Source: UBA8389 sp035719105 (GTDB lineage Bacteria; Bacteroidota; Bacteroidia; Bacteroidales; UBA1402). From it: a DNA stretch of 64,000 nt. Under the pieces are notes generated by a model that was not told the DNA's origin, did not search any database, and saw nothing but the letters and a program-made list of their open reading frames with translations. The stretch is taken from NCBI GenBank assembly GCA_035719105.1, contig DASTGN010000001.1, positions 1 to 64,000 on the forward strand, in the 5' to 3' direction. Positions 26,896 through 35,284 of this stretch are shown here, one piece after another (position 1 is the first letter of the stretch; every line of letters begins with the position of its first letter). Both the position numbers and the translations under genes were made by a program.

Positions 26896-28722
26896 TTAAT
26901 AAACGACTTCAATGAAAAGCCATGCAATGCCCTTGGGTTCTAAGTCGTCAAGCACGGTGGTATAATTTTTTCCTTCGCGTGCATACCAGTTCTTAAAGGC
27001 AATGTTATTAAACCTGATTTTTAGAGCCATCAGTTCTTCGTTGGTTTTTCGGTTATAAGGTATTGCCAGTTTAAGATAGGTAGGCAAGATATCGCCACCG
27101 GAACCCAAATTCTGAGTTGCAACCTCGTATGCCGCATGGTTGTATTTGTCCTCGTCTGGTGGATATTGCATTCTTTCGGGCAAATTCGCAATTAAACCTT
27201 GTCCACCGGCTATCAAATTGCCAGGGCTCATGTGAGGTGGGAAATCAAGCATTCGAGTGCGACGGACATAACACCAGGCATCGTGTCCACCATGAAAATA
27301 TCCAGCTATCCATCGTTGAGCAATGATTTGATGAAGGGGTGCAGCACTGATGTTTGCATTTACCAAATACAAGTAGTCCGGAAAAGCGTCGGTTCGGGCA
27401 ACGCCCCATTTTACACCATTTTGTGAGCGGTAGGTAGAAGCCTGAGCAGATGTCAGCCCATACTGTTCAAAGGAAGCATCAATACCATCGTTGTAATATG
27501 CTTCGACGGTTTTAGAACCACCCCAACCGATCAACTTGGCTTCAGCTTTCATGAAACAAACATCGGCATACCAAAAGACCAGGATAGATCCATCCATTTT
27601 GAGGAAGGAACTGTCCACCATGGAATACTGAGTGGATGACAACATTCTCAATGGATTGGACTGACTTACTTGACTGCTCGATTCGTCCAAACCGGCATAA
27701 TTGTTGGCTGGTGAAACCGGCCTGCCATTGTAGGGAATGCTGTATCGAACAGCAGCACGAACTGTAAACGTTTCATCCCAGTAGACCGTATCCACAAAGG
27801 TGTAGGGCGCTTGGGTAACACTGGCATATTTTTCCATTCGTGGATCTTTGTATGATCGTTGATACACAAACATCATGTGCGAATAGGCCGGTTTGGCTGA
27901 GGCATCGGAAAGCGTGTAAACATATCGGTAATAATAATCCGAATATTCGTTCAAATTCGTGCCGTTCCATTTCAGAAATATATTTCCGGCATTGGAAGAC
28001 ACTAAAAAGGACTCCTGAACCATGGCTTCTTTTCCATACTGCGCTGCTTCTTCGGGCACTGCGTTTTGAACTTCGAGGGCAATTTTGAGCCGTAGAGAAT
28101 TTGCAAAAGTTTTCCATTTATTGATACTGCCGTCCGAAAATACCAAGTCAATTCCAAACTTATCTTTGGTTGGGTCAAGCCCGTTGAATGACTCTGTTAA
28201 TCGACGCAGGATGTCTTTGTAAATAAATACCTCCGTATCATATGGAATGCTGGTAATGTCTGTACGACAAGCATCTGTATAAGGCATGCCGCCAAACGTG
28301 GTCGCACCAAAATAATACAGATAACACTCCCAAATTTGGGCGATCAATACCCGATTGCTATAATTAGGATCGTCTTTATACGTTTTTTGCAAGTTTCTGA
28401 GCAAATAAACGGTGCCAAAGAAGTCTCTCCAATAATTGTTCACATCAGAAGTACTGGAGCCGTAGCGCGCCATGTCACCACTTTGCATGGCTACTTGATG
28501 CGAATAGGGCCAATAAATCTTGGCATTCATATTGACGATGCTGCTCATCGTCCGTTTCACTGCCGTAGCCATTAAATTGTCGGGTTGAACCTTGGTGAAT
28601 TCGTGTGGATTGGTGTTTAAATCCTCAAATCCATCGATGCATCCGGTAGGACCCATCAACAAGGTGCCTGCGCACAGTCCCATAAGAAGTTTTTTAAACA
28701 GCTTTATATAGATCGTTTTCAT
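26896..28722 (-). CDS. SusD-like glycan-binding lipoprotein
   Basis: 608 residues from the ATG at 28722. A longer in-frame start would run into susC. Lipoprotein signal with Cys near 28 ('LLMGPTGCIDG'). 'FEDLNTNPHEFTKVQPDNLM' opens the SusD-like_2 fold, which is built on TPR-like helices. SusD proteins cap the SusC barrel like a lid and hold the glycan. It starts 19 bp after the susC stop, the usual order and spacing. The residues that contact the sugar cannot be assigned here. Confidence 0.9.
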   Translation of the reverse strand: MKTIYIKLFKKLLMGLCAGTLLMGPTGCIDGFEDLNTNPHEFTKVQPDNLMATAVKRTMSSIVNMNAKIYWPYSHQVAMQSGDMARYGSSTSDVNNYWRDFFGTVYLLRNLQKTYKDDPNYSNRVLIAQIWECYLYYFGATTFGGMPYTDACRTDITSIPYDTEVFIYKDILRRLTESFNGLDPTKDKFGIDLVFSDGSINKWKTFANSLRLKIALEVQNAVPEEAAQYGKEAMVQESFLVSSNAGNIFLKWNGTNLNEYSDYYYRYVYTLSDASAKPAYSHMMFVYQRSYKDPRMEKYASVTQAPYTFVDTVYWDETFTVRAAVRYSIPYNGRPVSPANNYAGLDESSSQVSQSNPLRMLSSTQYSMVDSSFLKMDGSILVFWYADVCFMKAEAKLIGWGGSKTVEAYYNDGIDASFEQYGLTSAQASTYRSQNGVKWGVARTDAFPDYLYLVNANISAAPLHQIIAQRWIAGYFHGGHDAWCYVRRTRMLDFPPHMSPGNLIAGGQGLIANLPERMQYPPDEDKYNHAAYEVATQNLGSGGDILPTYLKLAIPYNRKTNEELMALKIRFNNIAFKNWYAREGKNYTTVLDDLEPKGIAWLFIEVVY

Positions 28723-28741
28723 ATGTTTCGGCTTTATAAAG

Positions 28742-31700
28742 TTAAAATGAAATCTTAAAATCAAATCCATAGTAAGCCGCTGGCAATGCATAAGCCGATT
28801 CTATTCCTTGATCATTACCGCTGGATGCGGTGGCTTGTGGGTCTATCCCAAATGGCGTATTGTGGTAAATGGTCCACAGGTTTCTCCCTACAATCGCCAA
28901 ATGAAGTGCATTGATTTTAATTTTCTTCAAGATTCTGGAGGGCACGGTGTAACCCAAGGAAACCTCGCGCAATTTGACATAAGATGCGTCGTATAAAAAG
29001 GCGCTAGTCATTCTTGATGCCTGTTCCCAATAGGTTTGTGCTGATAAATATTGAGTATTTACACCTTTATATTCATATTGACCAGTTTCGACATTTAAAC
29101 CATAAAGACGCCCATGAAAGATGCCACCCTTGACACGATCGGCGTCGGAATAGGGGAGACCGGTAATGGTATTTTTCCCATTCATTTCGTTACCATCTTC
29201 TTTCAGAACCAAATAACTGAAACTATAAGCATCACGATATTGCAGGGAACGCAAGGAATTACCCTGGTCCACACCCGAAAAATCCGAAGCAGAAAAAACT
29301 CTACCTCCAGATCGGAAGTCCATCATGACGTTCATGTCGAAGTTCTTGAAAGAAAGGCCATTTGTCAGGGAACCAGTGAATAAAGGTTGTACATTCCCCA
29401 AATATTGATTGCTTGTACTTATGGGCTTACCGTCAAGTCCGATCATGGCGTATCCTTCGTCATCGTAACGAAAATCAGTACCCCGAATCACCCCGTAAGG
29501 TTGCCCTTCTTCCGCATTGATGGTGACCGAACCCCAACCTCCAAGTTGTAGGGAGGAAACGCCGTCCATGATAGACACCACCATGTTATTGTTATGTGCC
29601 AAATTGACATTCAAATCCCAGATGAACCCCGATTTGGTCTGTATCGGACGAGCATTTAAAGCTAGTTCGACTCCTCGGTTCTGAATTTCGCCCGTGTTGT
29701 ACATTCGGTCGGTAAATCCAGTACTGGTTGAAACCTTGGCACTGACGATCTGGTCAATGGATTTGGTAAAATAATACGACACATCCAACGACAAACGCTT
29801 GTCAAAGAAGCGAAGGTCGGTGCCTATTTCAGTCGAATAGGTCGTTTCAGGGCGTAAGTTCGGATTTTTCAATTTAGATCCGACCGAAAACAGCGGAATG
29901 CCATTGAAGATGATGTCCTGAGAGAAATTGTTGATCAACTGATTGAAACCTGTTCCGTTACCTACTTTTGCCCATGATGCACGAAGCTTGCCAAAGGTAA
30001 AGACACTTTTTGGTAAGTTGAAGGCATCACTGAACACAAAACTACTACTGACCGAAGGGTAGAAGAAGGAACAGTGTTCGATGGGCAATGTTGAGTTCCA
30101 GTCGTTTCGACCGGTAATATCTAGGTAAGCCCAGCTTTTATATCCGAAACTCAGTGCTCCGTAAAGACTTTCGCGACGAACCCGCTCGAGCGATTCTTTC
30201 GTTGTAGGCGATTCTGCTGCGTTGGACAAACTGGCCATGTCGTGTACGATTAGTTTTTCGACATTCGATTGAATGTAATACTGAGAATTGTCTCGCCAGC
30301 TGCCACCTACGTTCGCATCGATGGAAAAATCTTTAAGCACGGTCTTCTTGTAAGTGAAAATTCCTTCGTATTGATAACTGTTGATGTTGCGTCGGAAAGT
30401 CGAATATCTTCCATCCGGAGCCCATAAAGAGCCCATGTTGGTGAAGTCGAATCCATACCCGTTTTGGGAGTCGATGGAACCCCGTGCCAAGAAGTCCAAA
30501 TCCTTGCTGATGTTGAAAACAATGTTCAAATTAGCCAGCAACCAATCCTTCTGGTCGGCATTCCAACATTCGTTCAAAGACCAGTAGGGATTAACAAAAC
30601 CTGCATCGGATAGGGTATAGCGAAAGGCATTTCCTTTGGAATCTTTCCATGGAATCAATTCCGATAGCCCCATATCACGAGGAAAAAATAAATAAGCTTT
30701 CATCGGGTTTCGGTCGCTCCAACCACTATAAGGGCGGTTATCCAAATTATCCAAGGTGTAACGAACAGCAGCATCCATTTTTATGAATGGGTTGATGGTA
30801 TAATTCGTTCGTAAGGAGAAATTGTGTCGGTTGCGAAGATTGGCCCCTTCCAAAACATCGCTGCTCTTGGTATTGGTATAGGTAAAAATCATTCCAGCCA
30901 CCTCGTTCGATTTGCTAAGTGATACATTGTTAGTAGTTTGCAATGCGGTTTTGTAGAAATCGATGACATTGGTCGGGTTCGTTTCGTACCATTTCATGAC
31001 GCCATTGCGTCCTTTTACTTGAAAAGTGCCCAACATGGGAATACCCCATGATTTGCCTCTATAAGGCAACATTTGTGAGACGTTGGGTTGTGTCAAATCA
31101 CGGTAGGTATTGTTTTCGCCCAAGCGAAAAGATTGGCCACCTCCGTAGATGTTTTGAAATTCAGGATATTGTATAATAGTGTTCCACATCATGTTAAGGC
31201 CATAACTGACGCCGAATCCTTTCGCTTTGGATGCCTTTTTGGTTGTAATCAGGATGACTCCGTTTGCAGCATCGGCTCCATAAAGTGCAGCTGCATTCGC
31301 CCCTTTCAACACTTCCATGTTTTCGATATCGTCCGGATTGATGTTTGCCGCCATGTTGCCGTAATCCAAATCACCCTGTTGCCCCATGTCGTTTTGGATG
31401 ATCACTCCGTCAATGACGAATAGGGGTTGGTTGTTTCCTGTCAGCGATTTATTGCCTCGAATTTCGATGCGAGTGGAAGCCGTTGCCGAAGATCCTGCTA
31501 TGACATTGACGCCAGCCACTTTACCCGCCAGCATGTTGGTCAAATTGGAATTTCGTACTTGGGTCATGGACTCCACCGCAACATTTTGCCTGGCATAACC
31601 CAAGGACTTTGAATCGCGGCTGATTCCCAAAGCAGTGACCACCACTTCGTCAATCATTTTTGAATTCGCCGATAGCGAAATGTTGATGATTGCATCTTTG

Positions 31701-31969
31701 GTAACCTCCACGTTTTTTGATTCATAACCCAACATCGAAAAAGCCAGGATGGTTCGGTCCTTTCGGGTGATGCGAATGGTGTAGCGCCCTTCGTTGTTGG
31801 TAAGGACTGCTTGATTTGTGTTCTTGACAAACACATTGACACCCGGTATTGGCGACTTGTCAGCGGCATCGATGACAGTACCTTGCACGACAAACGTGTT
31901 TTGCGCTTCCACCACGTTCGATGTTAAGACGCATACCAGTGCAACTAACAGGACTTTGATGTTCTTCAT
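28742..31969 (-). CDS. SusC-like TonB-dependent outer-membrane transporter
   Basis: 1075 residues from the ATG at 31969. Signal peptide about 1-23, carboxypeptidase-regulatory-like domain about 24-105 ('VVQGTVIDAADKSPIPGVNV'), TonB-box-like DEVVVTALG at 107-115, plug with 'NPDDIENMEVLKGANAAALYG' split over about 125-240, then a 22-strand barrel ending in aromatic Phe. It imports oligosaccharides across the outer membrane using TonB energy. No STN domain precedes it, so it does not signal to an anti-sigma factor in the classical way. Confidence 0.95.
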   Translation of the reverse strand: MKNIKVLLVALVCVLTSNVVEAQNTFVVQGTVIDAADKSPIPGVNVFVKNTNQAVLTNNEGRYTIRITRKDRTILAFSMLGYESKNVEVTKDAIINISLSANSKMIDEVVVTALGISRDSKSLGYARQNVAVESMTQVRNSNLTNMLAGKVAGVNVIAGSSATASTRIEIRGNKSLTGNNQPLFVIDGVIIQNDMGQQGDLDYGNMAANINPDDIENMEVLKGANAAALYGADAANGVILITTKKASKAKGFGVSYGLNMMWNTIIQYPEFQNIYGGGQSFRLGENNTYRDLTQPNVSQMLPYRGKSWGIPMLGTFQVKGRNGVMKWYETNPTNVIDFYKTALQTTNNVSLSKSNEVAGMIFTYTNTKSSDVLEGANLRNRHNFSLRTNYTINPFIKMDAAVRYTLDNLDNRPYSGWSDRNPMKAYLFFPRDMGLSELIPWKDSKGNAFRYTLSDAGFVNPYWSLNECWNADQKDWLLANLNIVFNISKDLDFLARGSIDSQNGYGFDFTNMGSLWAPDGRYSTFRRNINSYQYEGIFTYKKTVLKDFSIDANVGGSWRDNSQYYIQSNVEKLIVHDMASLSNAAESPTTKESLERVRRESLYGALSFGYKSWAYLDITGRNDWNSTLPIEHCSFFYPSVSSSFVFSDAFNLPKSVFTFGKLRASWAKVGNGTGFNQLINNFSQDIIFNGIPLFSVGSKLKNPNLRPETTYSTEIGTDLRFFDKRLSLDVSYYFTKSIDQIVSAKVSTSTGFTDRMYNTGEIQNRGVELALNARPIQTKSGFIWDLNVNLAHNNNMVVSIMDGVSSLQLGGWGSVTINAEEGQPYGVIRGTDFRYDDEGYAMIGLDGKPISTSNQYLGNVQPLFTGSLTNGLSFKNFDMNVMMDFRSGGRVFSASDFSGVDQGNSLRSLQYRDAYSFSYLVLKEDGNEMNGKNTITGLPYSDADRVKGGIFHGRLYGLNVETGQYEYKGVNTQYLSAQTYWEQASRMTSAFLYDASYVKLREVSLGYTVPSRILKKIKINALHLAIVGRNLWTIYHNTPFGIDPQATASSGNDQGIESAYALPAAYYGFDFKISF

Positions 31970-32014
31970 GAAAAGATAAATTAGAATGCGGTTATTACAA
32001 AGCAAAAGAGTTGC

Positions 32015-32045
32015 AAACGACTCTGCCCGATAAGCAGAGTCGTTT
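32015..32045 (-). promoter_or_regulatory. Stable hairpin between secreted protein and susC genes
   Basis: A perfect 12-bp stem (32015-32026 and 32034-32045) with a 7-nt loop. On the minus strand it is followed by a weak T-rich stretch (CTCTTTTG). It is 45 bp upstream of the susC start. It may be a partial terminator or a processing/stability element that sets susCD expression apart from the genes upstream. Confidence 0.6.
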
Positions 32046-32056
32046 GAGAAAAAGGT

Positions 32057-33304
32057 CTATAAAACAATTTTCTTATGGTTGTTGCCAATATTGACAATGT
32101 ATAATTGTCCCTGTTTCAATGGAATGTTTGTAATGCCTCGTTGAACTTGCTGTTTGACAACTGTTCTGCCCGAAAGGTCGGTAATGGTGACTAATTGGGT
32201 TTCGGCAGCATGAATGGTGACAACGCCATTGGATCCGATGACATTGTCCAACGTTGTCCTTTGTTGATCAATGGAGGTCAACACGGCAGCAGCTCTCAAT
32301 TTCACTGTTTTAGTCACGCCAGTTCCACTCAGGACGAAATCTTTTTCGAAGACTCCTTCGGTAGCAGAATTGAAGGTAATATCCAAGGTTGTATTGAATT
32401 CATTGAACGTGCCGGCGATGGTTGTTTTGTTCAAACTAAAAGGAGCTGAAGTTGTTGGAGTGAGTGAACCGGAAACCTTACTTGCCAATATTTTAACCGT
32501 GATAGTTTTGCTTTGACCAATCAACACTTGTCCAAAGTCAATATCGCCATAACTATTGAAAATAGTCGGGGTGGTTGCCACTTGATAACCTTTTACGGAT
32601 AAGTTGTCCAAACGAATTTGGGTGCCTGTGTTCCATGCTGTTTGCCAACCAGTAAGAACTGCTGGATCTGGATTATCAGTTACAAACGTAGGTGCACCGA
32701 ACAAATAACGGACATCAACGCCCACTTTACCGGCAGCATCGGCTGGCAAAGGCAATTCCTTAACTTGTTCGAATGTGATGGTCGTTTCGCTGACTTCGGT
32801 AACGTCGAAGGTCTTTTTAGGAGCCAAATTGGTCCAGGGGCCATCACCTATTCGGTACTGTACAGTAAACGAATGTTGATAACTGGACGAAGTGCCGCTG
32901 GTGGCATGGCTCGAATTGAGTGTCAGATTGAACAATCCTGTCGTAGAGAAGGACATTTGATAAAAGCGTTCCGTACCGTCAGTCGTCAGCCAACCAGTTG
33001 TGCAACGTACATAACCTGGTTTGGATGGGGCGGACCATTTACGAACGACCGGTGCAGTTGTCGGATTGTACGCAGGGTCGAACATTTGATCGGTTCCCAA
33101 CTTGGCAGTCGTTTTTTGAGTTCCGTCATCTGGATAAATGACATCATACATGGATTGACCTGCTGGTACGCCTGTGGATCCTCCCAACCAACCGTTGAAA
33201 TTCCAGAGAGCAAGGGTCACTTGGTCCTGTGCAATAGCGGATTGAAGAGCTCCCGCAATTAGAACCAACGTTAAAGACGTTTTCAATGAGTTGAATTTTT
33301 TCAT
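32057..33304 (-). CDS. Secreted protein with N-terminal beta-module and C-terminal sorting domain
   Basis: 415 residues with signal peptide (about 1-25). Residues about 28-240 are a module also found in the phosphatase at 35285-37711: 'AKLGTDQMF', 'GYVRCTTGW', 'LNSSHATSGTSSSY' and 'IRLDNLSVKG'. A middle Ig-like part ('GDIDFGQVLIGQSKTITVKI') and a type IX secretion-like end ('QLVTITDLSGRTVVKQQV' ... 'NNHKKIVL') follow. No catalytic motif is seen, so a surface glycan-binding role is likely. Confidence 0.75.
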   Translation of the reverse strand: MKKFNSLKTSLTLVLIAGALQSAIAQDQVTLALWNFNGWLGGSTGVPAGQSMYDVIYPDDGTQKTTAKLGTDQMFDPAYNPTTAPVVRKWSAPSKPGYVRCTTGWLTTDGTERFYQMSFSTTGLFNLTLNSSHATSGTSSSYQHSFTVQYRIGDGPWTNLAPKKTFDVTEVSETTITFEQVKELPLPADAAGKVGVDVRYLFGAPTFVTDNPDPAVLTGWQTAWNTGTQIRLDNLSVKGYQVATTPTIFNSYGDIDFGQVLIGQSKTITVKILASKVSGSLTPTTSAPFSLNKTTIAGTFNEFNTTLDITFNSATEGVFEKDFVLSGTGVTKTVKLRAAAVLTSIDQQRTTLDNVIGSNGVVTIHAAETQLVTITDLSGRTVVKQQVQRGITNIPLKQGQLYIVNIGNNHKKIVL

Positions 33305-33354
33305 GATTCTTGATTTTTTAGAGATGGTTACTAAATTCTGGTTTGGATTTCTTT

Positions 33355-35271
33355 TTAATTGATGTTGATTTTTTGTGTAAAGTTTCCATTAAAACCAGAA
33401 GTGCGTACCAAACAGACTCCTCTTTGTAAATATACGGGAATCTGAATGTATTTATCCTCTGGTTGAAGTAGTTTTCTGAGTAATTCGCAACCCGCCGAAT
33501 CGTAAATGGACAGAAAATTCGATGCGTTCGATTCAAAATGAGATTCAAGGACTAATTGATGCTGAGTTTTGTCGTAATAAGCGATGATTGGGTTTGATTT
33601 TGTCTTTTTGATGTTTGAAGCTGTTTGCAGAACAATGGAACCGGCTCCCAGCGCTTTTAGGTTGGCATCCGTTCGTATGACGGTAACTACTTGACCCGCC
33701 GAACCGTTGACAACAACGCCTCCTGTAGTCAGTTCCTTTCCGAAATAGCGACTATCGATTGTTTTGCCATAGGTTGGCGCACCATAGGCTACCACATAGG
33801 GGTCGCTGCAAAAAAATCTACCTTCCAACGTGCCGGTATATGTTATTTTGTATTTTCCATCCGAAAGCGGCTCGCAAGCCAGTGTCACACCACCCAGAGA
33901 AAACAAATCACTTCGATATGGAATGGTTGGAGTGACAGGATATTCCTTCCGAAGCATTCTGGAGGCTTCACCGACCAACCACAAATAATAATCGGATGAA
34001 AGGCCTTCCAACGTTTGAAACACACTGACAGGATAATCACCGACGCGGCTAATATTGGGCAAGTTATTATCGTTAAGGTTGTTGGGAGGTGAATTGGTGA
34101 CTTTGTACAAAGCGGTTCCTTCGTCAATTTCATCGAACATGGTGGCATAGATTTGTTGAACGCCTTTGGTAATAGCGGTTTCAAATTGACGCCAGATAAA
34201 ATTCCCTTTGTCTCGTGAAATGACCGTTCTGCCTTTGGATGAATCTCGGTAAGCCATATTCAACCAAGAAAATCCTGGGAAAGCACAGGGAATGTATTCG
34301 ATGCCGTTGTTGTTGCACCAAAGGAGGTCTCCTTGTATCTGGACACCAAAAGAACTCATATCGTTCACTGTCCGTAAACGCCCAACCAACCAGGGATTGA
34401 TCATGTCGGACATTTTGATGATGTCATTTAAATGATCGTCGATGAACGGTTTGTTGGTTTTGGTTCTCCAGGTATAATTGACGCCAAGCAACACACTGCA
34501 GCCTCCATAATCCGGATCATTCTTGAAAAATTGAACCAAACCACGGATGGCATCCATGGAGTAAGCTGAAGCTGGTGACGTGACCGTATCGTGTCGACCA
34601 TCGTCGAACCCGACTCCCCAGAGGCAAATCATGGGTTTCCCCTTATGATACAGATAGGGTTGATCGTCACCACCACTAGTTAATCGATAGGTATCCACCA
34701 AGCGCTTCCAGTCATTTTTGACGGCAGCTGTGTCTGCACTTTTCATGCTCGTCATGTCGTACATGATGCAAACGGCTCTTCCATAGGCTTTTGCAGCTTT
34801 AAAAGTATGCATCATGACCGTATCGTTGAAATTTCGCAAAGACCCACTGTTGCGAATGTTCGTCACAAAACGCTGCAAGATGACTCCATCGATACCATAT
34901 TCTTCCATCCAACGAAAATGCAGCAACGAAGTTTTCATTTTATACGATGAATATACTTTTGCCTTGCTGCCATCCGGGTCAGTAAATGCTGTTTGGTAGG
35001 ATTCGTTCGCATCGTATTCATGCATGTCAGGCCATAAGTCTATGCTGCAGGCACCAGGTTCGAACAACTGTCCGGACTTCGTATTGATGGAATAATGTTT
35101 CCAGCTTAAATTGGCACCATCGGTCGGAGCTGCAAACCATCCCTGGTAACCACAAAGGATTTTACCATTGATGGTGGTATGGGCTGAAGTCAATCCATGT
35201 TTAGTGCCGGCAAACGCCATTACCGAAAGCAGACTTACAGTCAAAAGCATAACCGATTTAAGATTAGACAT
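33355..35271 (-). CDS. GH71/99-like secreted protein with sorting domain
   Basis: 638 residues with signal peptide (about 1-21). The catalytic-type domain (about 30-450) shares 'LCGYQGWFAAPTDGA', 'SIDLWPDMHEYD', 'MEEYGIDGVILQRFV', 'GGCSVLLGVNYTWR' and 'YATMFDEIDEGTA' with the gene at 23576-24838. A beta-rich region and a C-terminal sorting-like domain ('FLSIYDSAGCELLRKLL' ... 'NFTQKININ') follow. The protein is probably exported to the cell surface by the type IX system. Likely an alpha-glycan endo-hydrolase, but the substrate is not established. Confidence 0.8.
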   Translation of the reverse strand: MSNLKSVMLLTVSLLSVMAFAGTKHGLTSAHTTINGKILCGYQGWFAAPTDGANLSWKHYSINTKSGQLFEPGACSIDLWPDMHEYDANESYQTAFTDPDGSKAKVYSSYKMKTSLLHFRWMEEYGIDGVILQRFVTNIRNSGSLRNFNDTVMMHTFKAAKAYGRAVCIMYDMTSMKSADTAAVKNDWKRLVDTYRLTSGGDDQPYLYHKGKPMICLWGVGFDDGRHDTVTSPASAYSMDAIRGLVQFFKNDPDYGGCSVLLGVNYTWRTKTNKPFIDDHLNDIIKMSDMINPWLVGRLRTVNDMSSFGVQIQGDLLWCNNNGIEYIPCAFPGFSWLNMAYRDSSKGRTVISRDKGNFIWRQFETAITKGVQQIYATMFDEIDEGTALYKVTNSPPNNLNDNNLPNISRVGDYPVSVFQTLEGLSSDYYLWLVGEASRMLRKEYPVTPTIPYRSDLFSLGGVTLACEPLSDGKYKITYTGTLEGRFFCSDPYVVAYGAPTYGKTIDSRYFGKELTTGGVVVNGSAGQVVTVIRTDANLKALGAGSIVLQTASNIKKTKSNPIIAYYDKTQHQLVLESHFESNASNFLSIYDSAGCELLRKLLQPEDKYIQIPVYLQRGVCLVRTSGFNGNFTQKININ

Positions 35272-35284
35272 TTAATGGAGCGTA

